Below are positions 1 to 9,407 of a stretch of 38,654 bases of DNA, one piece after another. The notes under the pieces were generated by a model that was not told where the DNA came from, ran no database searches, and was given only the letters and a program-made list of their open reading frames with translations. The stretch is taken from positions 1-38,654 of the forward strand of contig NZ_NKCN01000034.1 of the NCBI RefSeq assembly GCF_002245535.1. The letters are read 5' to 3'. The DNA is from Mycobacterium lehmannii. GTDB taxonomy: Bacteria; Actinomycetota; Actinomycetes; Mycobacteriales; Mycobacteriaceae. Positions within the stretch are counted from its first letter, which is position 1; each line of letters starts with the position of its first letter. A program made the translations under genes and the position numbers.

Positions 1-121
1 CAAACAGACACCAAAAACTGGCATCAAAAAACACCACACCCACAAACGGGAAAACAGGGCATGGCAAAAAACAACAACAAACAAAAACCACCAAACACAC
101 TATTGAGTTCTCAAACAACAC
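1..121 (-). promoter_or_regulatory. rRNA operon leader region (5' part, upstream of 16S rRNA)
   Basis: On the minus strand this stretch is T-rich and contains the highly conserved mycobacterial pre-rRNA leader element at 119-91, reading GTTGTTTGAGAACTCAATAG and onward. It is followed by long T/G runs and a CCATGCCCTGTTTTCCC-like element. These motifs lie between the rrn promoter and the 16S gene in mycobacteria and include the boxA-like antitermination region and the sequence that pairs with the far side of 16S during RNase III processing. The 16S gene itself lies beyond position 1 and is not in the window. The open frames seen across this stretch are not coding. Confidence 0.85.
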
Positions 122-147
122 ACCCGCTTTTGGGGCAACCCTGCCAG

Positions 148-175
148 TCTATACCGATCTGGACAGAGACGTCAA
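148..175 (-). promoter_or_regulatory. rrnA-type P1 promoter
   Basis: On the minus strand a -35 box TTGACG (175-170) is followed after 16 bases by TATAGA (153-148), which runs into TATAGACTGGCAGGGTTGCC. The last part closely matches the start-site region of mycobacterial rrn P1 promoters as I remember them. It lies between murA and the rRNA leader, the classical mycobacterial arrangement. A second, weaker candidate farther upstream is TATCCT at 229-224 with TTGGGG at 252-247, spacing 17; I am unsure of that one. Confidence 0.82.
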
Positions 176-302
176 ACCCCGTCCGCCAGTCCGATTGGCC
201 TGGGGCCGTGGGCTTCTCACAAGAGGATACGCCAGTTCCGAACAAACCCCAAAGCGGGTCCCGGGGCCAGGGACACAGTTCGCGGCAGCCCGGCGGTGCC
301 GG

Positions 303-1556
303 TCAGGCTACGCGCTCGATTTCGGCGCCCAAGCTCTGGAGATTCTCGACAAACAGCGGATAACCGCGGTCGATGTGGAAGACGTCGTGGACCTCGGTAT
401 CGCCGTCGGCGACCAGCCCGGCCAGGACGAGCCCGGCACCGGCCCGGATATCGGACGACCAGACGGGCGCACTGGAGAGCTGCGGGATACCCCTGACCAC
501 CGCGTGATGGCCGTCGGTCCTGGCATCGGCTCCCAGGCGCACCATTTCCTCGACGAATCGGAAGCGGGCTTCGAAGACGTTCTCCGTGATCATCGACGTG
601 CCGTCGGCGATCGACGCCAGGGCGATCGCCATCGGCTGCAGGTCCGTCGGGAAACCGGGGAACGGAAGCGTCGCGACGTTCACCGCCTTCGGACGCTCGT
701 ACTGGACCACCCGGAACCCGTCGTCGGACTGCGTCACGGTGGCGCCGGCGTCGTGCAGCTTGTGCAGGACCAGCTGCAGGTGCTGCGGGTCCACGCCGGT
801 CACGGAGATATCGCCGTGCGTCATCGCGGCGGCGATCCCCCACGTCGCCGCCACGATCCGGTCGCCGATCACCCGGTGCTCGGTCGGATGCAGCCGGTCA
901 ACGCCGGTGATCGTCATCGTCGGGGTGCCCGCGCCGGAAATCTGGGCGCCCATCTGGTTGAGCATCGCGCAGAGATCGACGACGTCGGGTTCGCGCGCGG
1001 CATTGTGGATGGTCGTGACACCCTCGGCGACGACGGCCGCCATCAGAATATTCTCGGTGGCACCGACGGAGGGAAACTCCAGCTGGATCTCGGCGCCGCG
1101 GAGGTGGTCGGCCTCGGCCACCACACAACCGTGCTCGATGTTGCACCGCGCACCCAGCTGGCGCAGGCCGGCCTGATGCATGTCCAACGGTCGCGACCCG
1201 ATCGCGTCGCCGCCCGGCAGCGCGACTTTGGCTCGCTTGCACCGGCCGACGAGCGGCCCCAATACGCACACTGAAGCGCGGAATTGACGAACGGCGGCAA
1301 AGTCGGCGTCGTACTTGGGTTCGTCGGGCGAGGTGATCCGGACGACGTCGCCGTTCAGCTCGACGGTGGCCCCGAGACCCCGCAGCACCTCGGCCATCAG
1401 TGGTACGTCGAGGATGTCCGGGCAATTCGTGATCGTGCTGGTGCCTTCAGCCAGCAGGGTCGCGGCCATCAGCTTCAAGACGCTGTTCTTTGCTCCCCCG
1501 ACGGCAACTTCGCCAGATAACCGGTTTCCGCCGGTCACCACGAATCGCTCGCTCAC
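303..1556 (-). CDS. murA: UDP-N-acetylglucosamine 1-carboxyvinyltransferase MurA
   Basis: The 417-residue protein matches MurA along its whole length. It catalyses the first committed step of peptidoglycan synthesis in the cytosol, transferring enolpyruvate from PEP to UDP-GlcNAc. The N-terminus has the family signature VGGAKNS, and LGPLVGRCKRAKVALPGGD contains the active-site loop. In that loop the residue that is Cys in E. coli MurA is Asp (GRCKRAKVALPGGDAIG), the Asp-type loop known for mycobacteria and associated with fosfomycin insensitivity. The GTG start at 1556 was chosen because VSERFVVTGGNRL is the conserved N-terminus and because a -10 box lies seven bases upstream. It is divergent from the cobalamin adenosyltransferase gene and directly upstream of the rRNA promoter. 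The frame is open farther upstream, but that part looks non-homologous. Confidence 0.97.
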   Translation of the reverse strand: MSERFVVTGGNRLSGEVAVGGAKNSVLKLMAATLLAEGTSTITNCPDILDVPLMAEVLRGLGATVELNGDVVRITSPDEPKYDADFAAVRQFRASVCVLGPLVGRCKRAKVALPGGDAIGSRPLDMHQAGLRQLGARCNIEHGCVVAEADHLRGAEIQLEFPSVGATENILMAAVVAEGVTTIHNAAREPDVVDLCAMLNQMGAQISGAGTPTMTITGVDRLHPTEHRVIGDRIVAATWGIAAAMTHGDISVTGVDPQHLQLVLHKLHDAGATVTQSDDGFRVVQYERPKAVNVATLPFPGFPTDLQPMAIALASIADGTSMITENVFEARFRFVEEMVRLGADARTDGHHAVVRGIPQLSSAPVWSSDIRAGAGLVLAGLVADGDTEVHDVFHIDRGYPLFVENLQSLGAEIERVA

Positions 1557-1563
1557 GCGGGTA

Positions 1564-1569
1564 AGTCTA
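1564..1569 (-). promoter_or_regulatory. murA -10 box, likely leaderless start
   Basis: The hexamer TAGACT (1569-1564 on the minus strand) ends seven bases before the murA GTG. This places the expected transcription start on the first base of the start codon, and no Shine-Dalgarno sequence is visible. Leaderless genes of this form are common in mycobacteria. No clear -35 box was found. Confidence 0.55.
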
Positions 1570-1614
1570 AACAGCGCCGCGGGCCATGTCAGTTTCCTCG
1601 GCCACGGGTTCCGG

Positions 1615-1620
1615 TACGGT
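1615..1620 (+). promoter_or_regulatory. -10 box of the adenosyltransferase gene, likely leaderless
   Basis: TACGGT (TANNNT pattern) ends six bases before the ATG at 1627, and there is no Shine-Dalgarno sequence. The spacing suggests transcription starts at or next to the A of the start codon. It lies back to back with the murA promoter in a 70-base divergent gap. Confidence 0.45.
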
Positions 1621-1626
1621 TTGACC

Positions 1627-2205
1627 ATGGCGGTCCATCTCACCCGGATATACACGCGTACGGGCGATGACGGCACCACGGGCCTGAGCGATTTCAGCAG
1701 GGTGTCAAAGAATGACGCCCGCCTCGTGGCGTATGCCGACTGCGACGAAGTCAACGCCGCCATCGGCGTTGCCATCGCCCTGGGAAGTCCCACCGAGCAA
1801 ACGTCGAAGGTGCTCAAGCAAATTCAGAACGACCTCTTCGATGCGGGCGCTGACCTTTCGACTCCGGTGGTCGAGAACCCCGAACACCCGCCGCTGCGCA
1901 TCACTCAAAGCTATATCGACCGACTCGAAGCCTGGTGCGACGAGTTCAACGAGCCGCTACCCGCGCTGAATTCGTTTGTGCTGCCCGGCGGTAGTCCCCT
2001 ATCCGCGTTATTGCACGTCGCTCGCACGGTTGCCCGCCGCGCTGAGCGATCGGCCTGGGCAGCGGTCGAGTATCACGGCGATTCGATCACCGTGCTACCC
2101 GCGAAATACCTGAACAGGCTGTCGGATCTGCTCTTCATCCTGTCCCGCGCTGCCAACCCACAGGGCGACGTGCTGTGGCAACCGGGCGGTCCGGCAACGG
2201 ATTAG
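1627..2205 (+). CDS. PduO-type ATP:cob(I)alamin adenosyltransferase
   Basis: The 192-residue protein belongs to the PduO/EutT-like adenosyltransferase family. It transfers the adenosyl group of ATP to cob(I)alamin, giving adenosylcobalamin for enzymes such as methylmalonyl-CoA mutase. The N-terminal ATP-binding signature YTRTGDDGTTGLSDFSRVSK is present at about residues 7-26, with the conserved DxxDExNAxIG segment after it. The family C-terminal segment LSDLLFILSRAAN is near residue 175. Length and position (divergent to murA, convergent to the DUF2550 gene) match the M. tuberculosis Rv1314c locus as I recall it. The ATG at 1627 is chosen from the conserved MAVHLTRIYTRTGD start; the frame upstream is antisense to murA. 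The last four bases overlap the stop of the convergent DUF2550 gene. Confidence 0.94.
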   Translation: MAVHLTRIYTRTGDDGTTGLSDFSRVSKNDARLVAYADCDEVNAAIGVAIALGSPTEQTSKVLKQIQNDLFDAGADLSTPVVENPEHPPLRITQSYIDRLEAWCDEFNEPLPALNSFVLPGGSPLSALLHVARTVARRAERSAWAAVEYHGDSITVLPAKYLNRLSDLLFILSRAANPQGDVLWQPGGPATD

Positions 2206-2648
2206 AAGCTTCGGCGCCGCGCGCGAGGCGACGGCCGGGACTCCAGCCAGGACAGAAACGCCGTCAGCGCACCACGATCCAGCGCGATCTCGTAGCCGCG
2301 ACGACGTTCAGGGCTGGTATCACGCAGCTCCAGAACCACGATTTCATCGGTCATGATGTCGTACTCGTCGCCGCGCGGACCGCGGCGCGACACGATCTCC
2401 AGGCCGCGGCGGCTCAGCCGACGGTCGGGCCACCAGCGCAGACTCGACAACCGGTAGAAGCCGGCTTCGCCACCGCGATAACGCATTACACCGTGGCGCC
2501 AGCCCTGGCCACCGACAGCCGGCACGTCCCGCAAAATCCCTGCGGTACCGCCTACCTGCCGTAGCTTCCACAGCCGGTAGGACAGCGCGATCACGACGAA
2601 AAGCAGCACGCAGATCAGCGCGACCATGATGAACATGAGCGCGCTCAT
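2202..2648 (-). CDS. DUF2550 family membrane-anchored protein
   Basis: This 148-residue protein has one N-terminal membrane segment (about residues 4-24, LMFIMVALICVLLFVVIAL), then a basic cytosolic domain rich in Trp and Arg. It ends with RRGYEIALDRGALTAFLSWLESRPSPRARRRSF. The function is unknown. I assign it to DUF2550, which in mycobacteria sits directly after atpC (Rv1312 in M. tuberculosis, from memory). Here it lies 39 bases after atpC on the same strand, so it may be co-transcribed with the ATP synthase genes. Nothing in the sequence shows a role in the complex. Its 3' end overlaps the convergent adenosyltransferase gene by four bases, leaving no room for a separate terminator. Confidence 0.88.
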   Translation of the reverse strand: MSALMFIMVALICVLLFVVIALSYRLWKLRQVGGTAGILRDVPAVGGQGWRHGVMRYRGGEAGFYRLSSLRWWPDRRLSRRGLEIVSRRGPRGDEYDIMTDEIVVLELRDTSPERRRGYEIALDRGALTAFLSWLESRPSPRARRRSF

Positions 2649-2687
2649 CTGTCTATCCCGTCGCTCCGCTCGCCCAGGCGCCGACCG

Positions 2688-3053
2688 CTAGTCGATCTGG
2701 CCCAGGGCGCGAAGCCTGGCTCGACCTTTTGCCGCGACTGCGGGATCGTCGGATTCGGAGTCCTGCCGCGCACGGTCGCTATCGATCTCGGATTCGAGTT
2801 CGGCGGACTCCGCAAGGATGATCACGCCTTCACCGGTGACCGACATGAACCCGCCGTCGACGGCGATGCGCAGATCCTCCTCGCCCTCTCGCTCGACGCG
2901 CACCATGGCGTCGTCGACGAGCTGAGCAACCAACGGGATATGGCGGGGCAAGATGCCGATCTCACCCGCAGTGGTGCGGGTGAACACGAACGTCGCCTTG
3001 CCCGACCAGATTTCCCGCTCGACGGCGACAATGTCGACGTCCAGATCTGCCAT
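2688..3053 (-). CDS. atpC: ATP synthase F1 subunit epsilon
   Basis: This 121-residue epsilon subunit is the last member of the atp operon. It has the N-terminal beta-sandwich (MADLDVDIVAVEREIWSGKATFVFTRTTAGEIGILPRHIPLVAQL) and a short C-terminal helical part. In the complex it joins gamma to the c-ring and regulates ATP hydrolysis. As in other mycobacteria the C-terminal helices are short compared with E. coli epsilon. The start is two bases after the atpD stop, so translation is probably coupled. Confidence 0.97.
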   Translation of the reverse strand: MADLDVDIVAVEREIWSGKATFVFTRTTAGEIGILPRHIPLVAQLVDDAMVRVEREGEEDLRIAVDGGFMSVTGEGVIILAESAELESEIDSDRARQDSESDDPAVAAKGRARLRALGQID

Positions 3054-3055
3054 CG

Positions 3056-4582
<1,527 letters not shown>

Positions 4583-4603
4583 TGTCTTCTTCGCTTTCTG
4601 GGG

Positions 4604-5530
4604 CTACTTCTTGGCGGCGTCCGCAAGCGCGTTCGCGCCACCGACGATTTCGCTGATTTCCTGGGTGATCTGAGATTGCCGTTCGCGGTTGGCCATCAGG
4701 GTCAGGTCCTTGATGAGATCGTCGGCGTTGTCGGTCGCCGACTTCATGGCGCGCCGGCGAGAAGCCGACTCCGACGCCGCCGCCTCGAGCAGCGCGGCGA
4801 AGATGCGGGTGGAGATGTACCGGGGCAACAGTGCGCCGAAGAGAGTTTCGGCATCCGGTTCGAAGGAGAACAGCGTCTGCAGTCCGGGGTCTTCTTCGCT
4901 GTACTCCACCACCATCGGTGCGATCCGGCGTGCGATCGCCGACTGCGACAGCATCGACCTGAATTCGGTGAAGACGATGTGCAGTTCGTCGACTCCGAGG
5001 ACGTTGTCGGCACCGGGGTCGTCGCCTTCGTCGTCCATGCCGGCCGTGAACGCGTCGACCAGCGTGCTCGCGATCTCCTGAGCGTTTTCGTAGTCGGGCC
5101 GCTCGGAGAAGCCGGTCCACGACTCCTGGATGTCCCAGTTGCGGAAGCTGTAGTACCCGAGAGCTTTACGACCCACCACGTACAGGATCGGTTCCTTGCC
5201 CTCCGAACGAAGAAGGGCAAACAGCTCCTCAGACCTCCGGAAGATGTTCGCGTTGTACGCACCGGCGAGACCTCGGTCCGACGACACCACCAACACGGCG
5301 GCCCGCCGGGGATTCTCACGCGGGACGAGCAGCGGGTGATCGAGTGCGCTCGCGCTCGCGAGTTCGGTGAGCATGTTCGTGATCTCGCGGTCGTAGGGCC
5401 GAGCCGCCTCGACTCGGGCCTGCGCCTTGGCGATTCGCGACGTCGCGATCAGCTCCTGGGCTTTGGTGATCTTTTTGATCGAGCCCGCGGAGCGGATGCG
5501 GCCGCGCAATTCGCGCAGTGTGGCAGCCAT
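4604..5530 (-). CDS. atpG: ATP synthase F1 subunit gamma
   Basis: This is the central-stalk gamma subunit, 308 residues. The N-terminal helix MAATLRELRGRIRSAGSIKKITKAQELIA and the C-terminal helix ending EISEIVGGANALADAAKK form the coiled coil that rotates inside alpha3beta3. An acidic, Gly-rich insertion (about residues 165-178, MDDEGDDPGADNVL) corresponds to the mycobacteria-specific gamma loop, which has been linked to coupling and to low ATP hydrolysis. It lies between atpA (13-base gap) and atpD (21-base gap). Confidence 0.97.
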   Translation of the reverse strand: MAATLRELRGRIRSAGSIKKITKAQELIATSRIAKAQARVEAARPYDREITNMLTELASASALDHPLLVPRENPRRAAVLVVSSDRGLAGAYNANIFRRSEELFALLRSEGKEPILYVVGRKALGYYSFRNWDIQESWTGFSERPDYENAQEIASTLVDAFTAGMDDEGDDPGADNVLGVDELHIVFTEFRSMLSQSAIARRIAPMVVEYSEEDPGLQTLFSFEPDAETLFGALLPRYISTRIFAALLEAAASESASRRRAMKSATDNADDLIKDLTLMANRERQSQITQEISEIVGGANALADAAKK

Positions 5531-5543
5531 CTGTGTTCAGGCC

Positions 5544-7190
5544 TTACTTCTTCTTCGGTGCGGGCTTGCGGACCTTCACCGATTCCTTTTCGACGTCTTC
5601 CTCGTCCATCGCCTCGACATGCTCGTCGGGCACGACCGAGCTGCCGTCGGTGGTGGCGAAGCCCTTCTTGAAGTCGTTGACGACCTTCTCGAGCTTCTCC
5701 TCCAGTTCCTCGGAGAGCTTCTTGCTCTCCCGGATCTCCTTGAGGATGCCCTCCTGCGACCCCTTCACGTGGTCGAGGAATTCCCGCTCGAACTTCTGAA
5801 CGTCTTCGACGGGAACGGAATCCAGGTGACCCCTGGTGCCGAGGAAGATCGCGACCACCTGTTCCTCGACGGGCATCGGGCTGCTCTGCGGTTGCTTGAG
5901 CAACTCGACGAGCCGGGCGCCGCGGTCGAGCTGCGCCTTCGAGGTCTCGTCCAGATCGGAGGCGAACGCAGCGAACGACTCGAGTTCGCGGTACTGCGAC
6001 AGGTCCAGACGCAGCGACCCGGCCACCTCCTTCATCGCCTTGATCTGTGCGGCGCCACCGACACGCGACACCGAGACACCCACGTTGATGGCCGGCCGCA
6101 CACCCTGGTTGAACAGGTCGGTCTCCAGGAAGCACTGACCGTCGGTGATCGAGATGACGTTGGTCGGGATGTACGCCGAGATGTCATTGGCCTTGGTCTC
6201 GATGATCGGCAGACCGGTCAACGAACCGCCGCCGAGCTCATCGGAGAGCTTTGCGCAGCGCTCCAGCAGCCGGGAGTGCAGGTAGAACACGTCGCCCGGG
6301 TACGCCTCGCGGCCCGGCGGGCGACGCAGCAGCAGCGAGATCGCGCGGTACGCCTCGGCCTGCTTGGTCAGGTCGTCGAAGACGATGAGCACGTGCTTGC
6401 CGTCGTACATCCAGTGCTGAGCGATCGACGAGCCCGTGTACGGCGCAAGCCATTTGAACCCGGCCGAGTCCGACGCCGGCGCGGCGACGATCGTCGTGTA
6501 CTCCATGGCGCCGCCCTCTTCGAGGGTCTGGCGCACGCTGGCGATCGTGGTGCCCTTCTGCCCGATCGCCACGTACACACAGCGGACCTGCTGATCGGGA
6601 TCGCCGGACTCCCAGTTCTGCCGCTGGTTGAGGATGGTGTCCACACACACCGCGGTCTTACCGGTCTTGCGGTCGCCGATGATCAGCTGACGCTGGCCGC
6701 GACCGATCGGGGTCTGCGAGTCGATGGCCTTGATGCCCGTCTGCAACGGCTCGCTCACGCCCTGGCGCTGCACCACCGACGGCGCCTGGAGCTCGAGCGC
6801 GCGCCGTTCGGTCGTTTCGATCTCGCCGCGGCCGTCGATCGGCTGGCCCAGCGGGTTGACCACGCGACCGAGGAAGGCGTCGCCCACCGGCACCGAGAGG
6901 ACCTCGCCGGTGCGCTTCACCTGCTGGCCTTCTTCGATCTTCTCGAAGTCACCCAGGATGACGGCACCGATGCTGTGCTCGTCGAGGTTCAGTGCCACGC
7001 CCAGCACGCCGCCGGGGAACTCGAGCAGCTCCTGGGTCATCACCGACGGGAGACCCTCGACGTGAGCGATGCCGTCGCCGGCGTCGATGACGGTGCCGAT
7101 CTCTTCGCGCTCGGTGTCCGCCTCGAAGCCGGAGACATACTCCTCGATCGCGCCCTGGATCTCATCCGCCGAGATCGTCAACTCTGCCAT
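5544..7190 (-). CDS. atpA: ATP synthase F1 subunit alpha
   Basis: This is the non-catalytic nucleotide-binding alpha subunit, 548 residues. Walker A is GDRKTGKT at 172-179. Conserved segments include VGDAFLGRVVNPLGQPIDG and VISITDGQCFLE. The protein continues past the usual bacterial end with a charged C-terminal extension of about 35 residues ending RKPAPKKK. A C-terminal extension of alpha is a known mycobacterial feature that suppresses ATP hydrolysis. It is preceded by the fused b-delta gene. Confidence 0.98.
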   Translation of the reverse strand: MAELTISADEIQGAIEEYVSGFEADTEREEIGTVIDAGDGIAHVEGLPSVMTQELLEFPGGVLGVALNLDEHSIGAVILGDFEKIEEGQQVKRTGEVLSVPVGDAFLGRVVNPLGQPIDGRGEIETTERRALELQAPSVVQRQGVSEPLQTGIKAIDSQTPIGRGQRQLIIGDRKTGKTAVCVDTILNQRQNWESGDPDQQVRCVYVAIGQKGTTIASVRQTLEEGGAMEYTTIVAAPASDSAGFKWLAPYTGSSIAQHWMYDGKHVLIVFDDLTKQAEAYRAISLLLRRPPGREAYPGDVFYLHSRLLERCAKLSDELGGGSLTGLPIIETKANDISAYIPTNVISITDGQCFLETDLFNQGVRPAINVGVSVSRVGGAAQIKAMKEVAGSLRLDLSQYRELESFAAFASDLDETSKAQLDRGARLVELLKQPQSSPMPVEEQVVAIFLGTRGHLDSVPVEDVQKFEREFLDHVKGSQEGILKEIRESKKLSEELEEKLEKVVNDFKKGFATTDGSSVVPDEHVEAMDEEDVEKESVKVRKPAPKKK

Positions 7191-7231
7191 GGTGTTCTTC
7201 CTACTTCGTGTGTGGGTCTTGGTGTGGTGGG

Positions 7232-8563
7232 TCAGTCGGGTAAACGGGTCTCGGCCGCCGCCAGCTTCGACGCCAGCGACCCGTCGATCACCTCGTCGCC
7301 GACGGCGATCGTCAAGCCGCCGAGCAGTTCGGGGTTGACGTCGAGCTGAATCGACACCGGACGGTCGTAGATACGGGTGAGCAGTTCGGTGAGCCGCTCG
7401 CTCTGGGCGTCGCTGAGCTCAGCGGCCGCGCGAACCTGCGCCACGACCTCACCGCGCCGCGAGACAGCCAGGTTCGCGAGTTCGCGAACGGCCTCGTCGG
7501 CGCGCTCCCCGTGCAGCAGATCGAGCGTCTGACGCAGCAGGTCGGCGGTGTTCTTGCTCGCCCGTCGCCCAAGCACGTTGTTCAGCAACCCGATTCGTCC
7601 CTCGAGCGGGGCGGTGTATTCACCCAGCAACGAGATCAGGCGCGGCTCAGAATCGAGGATGCGGCTGAACCGGAACAGCTGATCTTCGACGTCCTCGATC
7701 TGACCCTCCCCCTCGGCCCGCACCAGAAGTGCCAACCGGGCGAGGTGCTGGATGCTGTGAATCAGATCGGACGTGGCCGACCAGCGCTGCGACACAGCGG
7801 TTTTGATCAGGTCGAGCGCGGAGTCCGAGACCTGGCCCGAGAGCAACCGCTCGACGAGCTGAACCTTGGGCTCATCAGCACTGGAGGGATCGGCCAAATG
7901 CCGGGAGAGCACGGGCTCGCGGCGCAACAGTTTCGAGGTGGACGCCAGATCGTCGGCCAGCCGCGTCAGCGCTTCCCCGTCCAGACCGTCGGCCACCCCA
8001 TCGAACCGCTCGACCAGCTGAGCCAGGGAGTCGCGGCTGGCGGCGCGAAGCTTCGCTGTGACGACGTCGGTGAACGTCGTCGTCGACGGGGCCATCTCGT
8101 CGAGCTCGGCGAGGAAGCGGTCGACAGTCGCGGATTGTTCGGCGCTATCGGAGACGAAGTCGCGCACGATGTCGCCTGCCCGCTGCACCGATTCGGCACC
8201 GAGGCTCTGCCGGAGCTCGCGAACGAGCTGCTGGCGAAGGAGCTGAACCTGTTGCGCCCCTAGCGTCTTGATGCGCTCGAGCTCGACGTCGGCCTGTGCG
8301 CGCAGCTGCTCGGCGATGATCTCGGCGTCCCTGCGAGCCTCTTCGATCACCTGTGCGGCCTCGGCCTTGGCCTGTTCCAGAGCTTTTGCGTGCTCGGTAT
8401 CGGCGTCGGCCACCTTCTTCTCGGCCTCGGCGTGTTCGGTCAGCTGATCGCGGATCGTCTCCTGCTGGGTCCTCATCATGTTGCGCACCGGCGGCACGAC
8501 AAACTTCACGATCAGGAACACAATAAGGATGAAGCCGATGAGCTGGCCGATAAAGGTCGACAT
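7232..8563 (-). CDS. atpFH: ATP synthase fused b-delta subunit
   Basis: This 443-residue fusion protein is characteristic of mycobacteria. The N-terminal part (about 1-160) is a b-type subunit: one membrane helix FIGQLIGFILIVFLIVKFVV followed by a long charged coiled coil. The C-terminal part (about 170-443) is the delta (OSCP) domain, which caps alpha3beta3, and includes LLGEYTAPLEGRIGLLNNVLG and DRPVSIQLDVNPELLGGLTIAVGDEVIDGSL. It forms the peripheral stalk with AtpF. The start is three bases after the atpF stop, so expression is likely coupled. In M. tuberculosis it is annotated atpH. Confidence 0.97.
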   Translation of the reverse strand: MSTFIGQLIGFILIVFLIVKFVVPPVRNMMRTQQETIRDQLTEHAEAEKKVADADTEHAKALEQAKAEAAQVIEEARRDAEIIAEQLRAQADVELERIKTLGAQQVQLLRQQLVRELRQSLGAESVQRAGDIVRDFVSDSAEQSATVDRFLAELDEMAPSTTTFTDVVTAKLRAASRDSLAQLVERFDGVADGLDGEALTRLADDLASTSKLLRREPVLSRHLADPSSADEPKVQLVERLLSGQVSDSALDLIKTAVSQRWSATSDLIHSIQHLARLALLVRAEGEGQIEDVEDQLFRFSRILDSEPRLISLLGEYTAPLEGRIGLLNNVLGRRASKNTADLLRQTLDLLHGERADEAVRELANLAVSRRGEVVAQVRAAAELSDAQSERLTELLTRIYDRPVSIQLDVNPELLGGLTIAVGDEVIDGSLASKLAAAETRLPD

Positions 8564-8566
8564 GCG

Positions 8567-9085
8567 TCAGCGCTCCCGTCCTGTCGCGACCGGCACCGTG
8601 CGCGTCGCCACGTCGACGCCGAGCACCCGACTAGCGAGGTTGGCGGCCAACGTCTCCACCGACGACTGGAGATCGGTCGTCAGTGCCCGCGACTGCTGCG
8701 TGAGCTGTTCGTTCGCCTGCTGCAGAAGTGTCGAGACTTCCGCATTGGCGCGGGCCCGCGCGTCGTCGACGATCTTGCGACCCTCTGCACGGGCCTCTTC
8801 ACGGACCGACGTCGCCTCGCGGCGGGCGTCCGCCATCACGTTGCGATAGTCGGCATCCGCGGCAGCCCTCAACTGGGTTGCCCGTTTGTTGTCCTCGGCC
8901 GTCTTGAACACCATCGCCTCGCGCTCATGCAGGACCCGAGAAATCGGGGGCACGACCCACTTGGCGATCACTCCGAGCACGATCAAAAAGATCAGCAGCA
9001 CGAAGATGAAGGTGCCGTTGGGGATGAGGAAGTTGCTCTGACCGCCTCCCTCAGCCGCCAACAGAACGACGTTCGAGTCAGCCAT
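8567..9085 (-). CDS. atpF: ATP synthase Fo subunit b
   Basis: This 172-residue peripheral-stalk subunit has one N-terminal membrane helix (about residues 22-44, NGTFIFVLLIFLIVLGVIAKWVV). A charged helical stalk rich in Ala, Arg and Glu follows. It pairs with the fused b-delta protein encoded next. It lies eight bases after the atpE stop. Confidence 0.96.
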   Translation of the reverse strand: MADSNVVLLAAEGGGQSNFLIPNGTFIFVLLIFLIVLGVIAKWVVPPISRVLHEREAMVFKTAEDNKRATQLRAAADADYRNVMADARREATSVREEARAEGRKIVDDARARANAEVSTLLQQANEQLTQQSRALTTDLQSSVETLAANLASRVLGVDVATRTVPVATGRER

Positions 9086-9093
9086 GGCCGGCT

Positions 9094-9342
9094 TTAACCT
9101 CCGACCGGCGTGGCGAACACGAACAGCGCCATGAACGCCAGGTTGATGAAGTACATGGCCTCCACCAGACCCACCGTGATGAAGAACGGCACGAACAGAC
9201 GACCCTGAGCTTCGGGCTGGCGGGCTACGCCGTTGACCAGAGCGCTACCGACGACACCGTCGCCGATCGCGGCACCGATGGCGCCGCCGCCCAGAAGAAG
9301 TCCACCGCCGATGAGCGCTCCGGCAGCGATAGTGGGATCCAT
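9094..9342 (-). CDS. atpE: ATP synthase Fo subunit c, with Met63
   Basis: This 82-residue hairpin protein forms the proton-translocating c-ring in the membrane. Helix 1 has the Gly-rich stretch IGGGLLLGGGAIGAAIGDG with Asp28. A polar loop ARQPEAQGRLF follows, and helix 2 carries the proton-binding Glu61 in GLVEAMYFINLAF. Residue 63 is Met (codon at 9156-9154 reads ATG on the minus strand), where M. tuberculosis AtpE has Ala. Position 63 lies in the bedaquiline-binding pocket, and Met63 occurs in species that are naturally resistant. Asp28, Glu61 and Ile66 are retained. A perfect Shine-Dalgarno sequence precedes the ATG, as expected for the subunit made in most copies. Confidence 0.98.
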   Translation of the reverse strand: MDPTIAAGALIGGGLLLGGGAIGAAIGDGVVGSALVNGVARQPEAQGRLFVPFFITVGLVEAMYFINLAFMALFVFATPVGG

Positions 9343-9349
9343 TCCTTAT

Positions 9350-9356
9350 CCTCCTT
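9350..9356 (-). promoter_or_regulatory. strong Shine-Dalgarno sequence of atpE
   Basis: AAGGAGG on the minus strand lies seven bases before the atpE ATG. It is the best ribosome-binding site I noticed in the window, consistent with the need for many c subunits per complex. Confidence 0.8.
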
Positions 9357-9361
9357 GATTT

Positions 9362-9380
9362 CTGGTAGCAGTCCTACCAG
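9362..9380 (-). other. intercistronic hairpin between atpB and atpE
   Basis: A perfect seven-base stem (CTGGTAG and CTACCAG, five-base loop) lies in the 65-base gap between atpB and atpE, just upstream of the atpE ribosome-binding site. There is no T-run, so it is not a typical terminator. It may stabilise or process the mRNA ahead of atpE. Confidence 0.5.
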
Positions 9381-9407
9381 GTGGTTTTGTCGAGCATTTA
9401 CACGTGG

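Noticed and set aside
195..1274. A long open frame on the plus strand opposite murA
   Set aside because: It is antisense to a clearly conserved gene, has no recognisable domain and reflects high GC content at third positions.
5427..7349. A 640-codon open frame on the plus strand opposite atpA
   Set aside because: It has the same antisense composition and no domain; atpA is certain.
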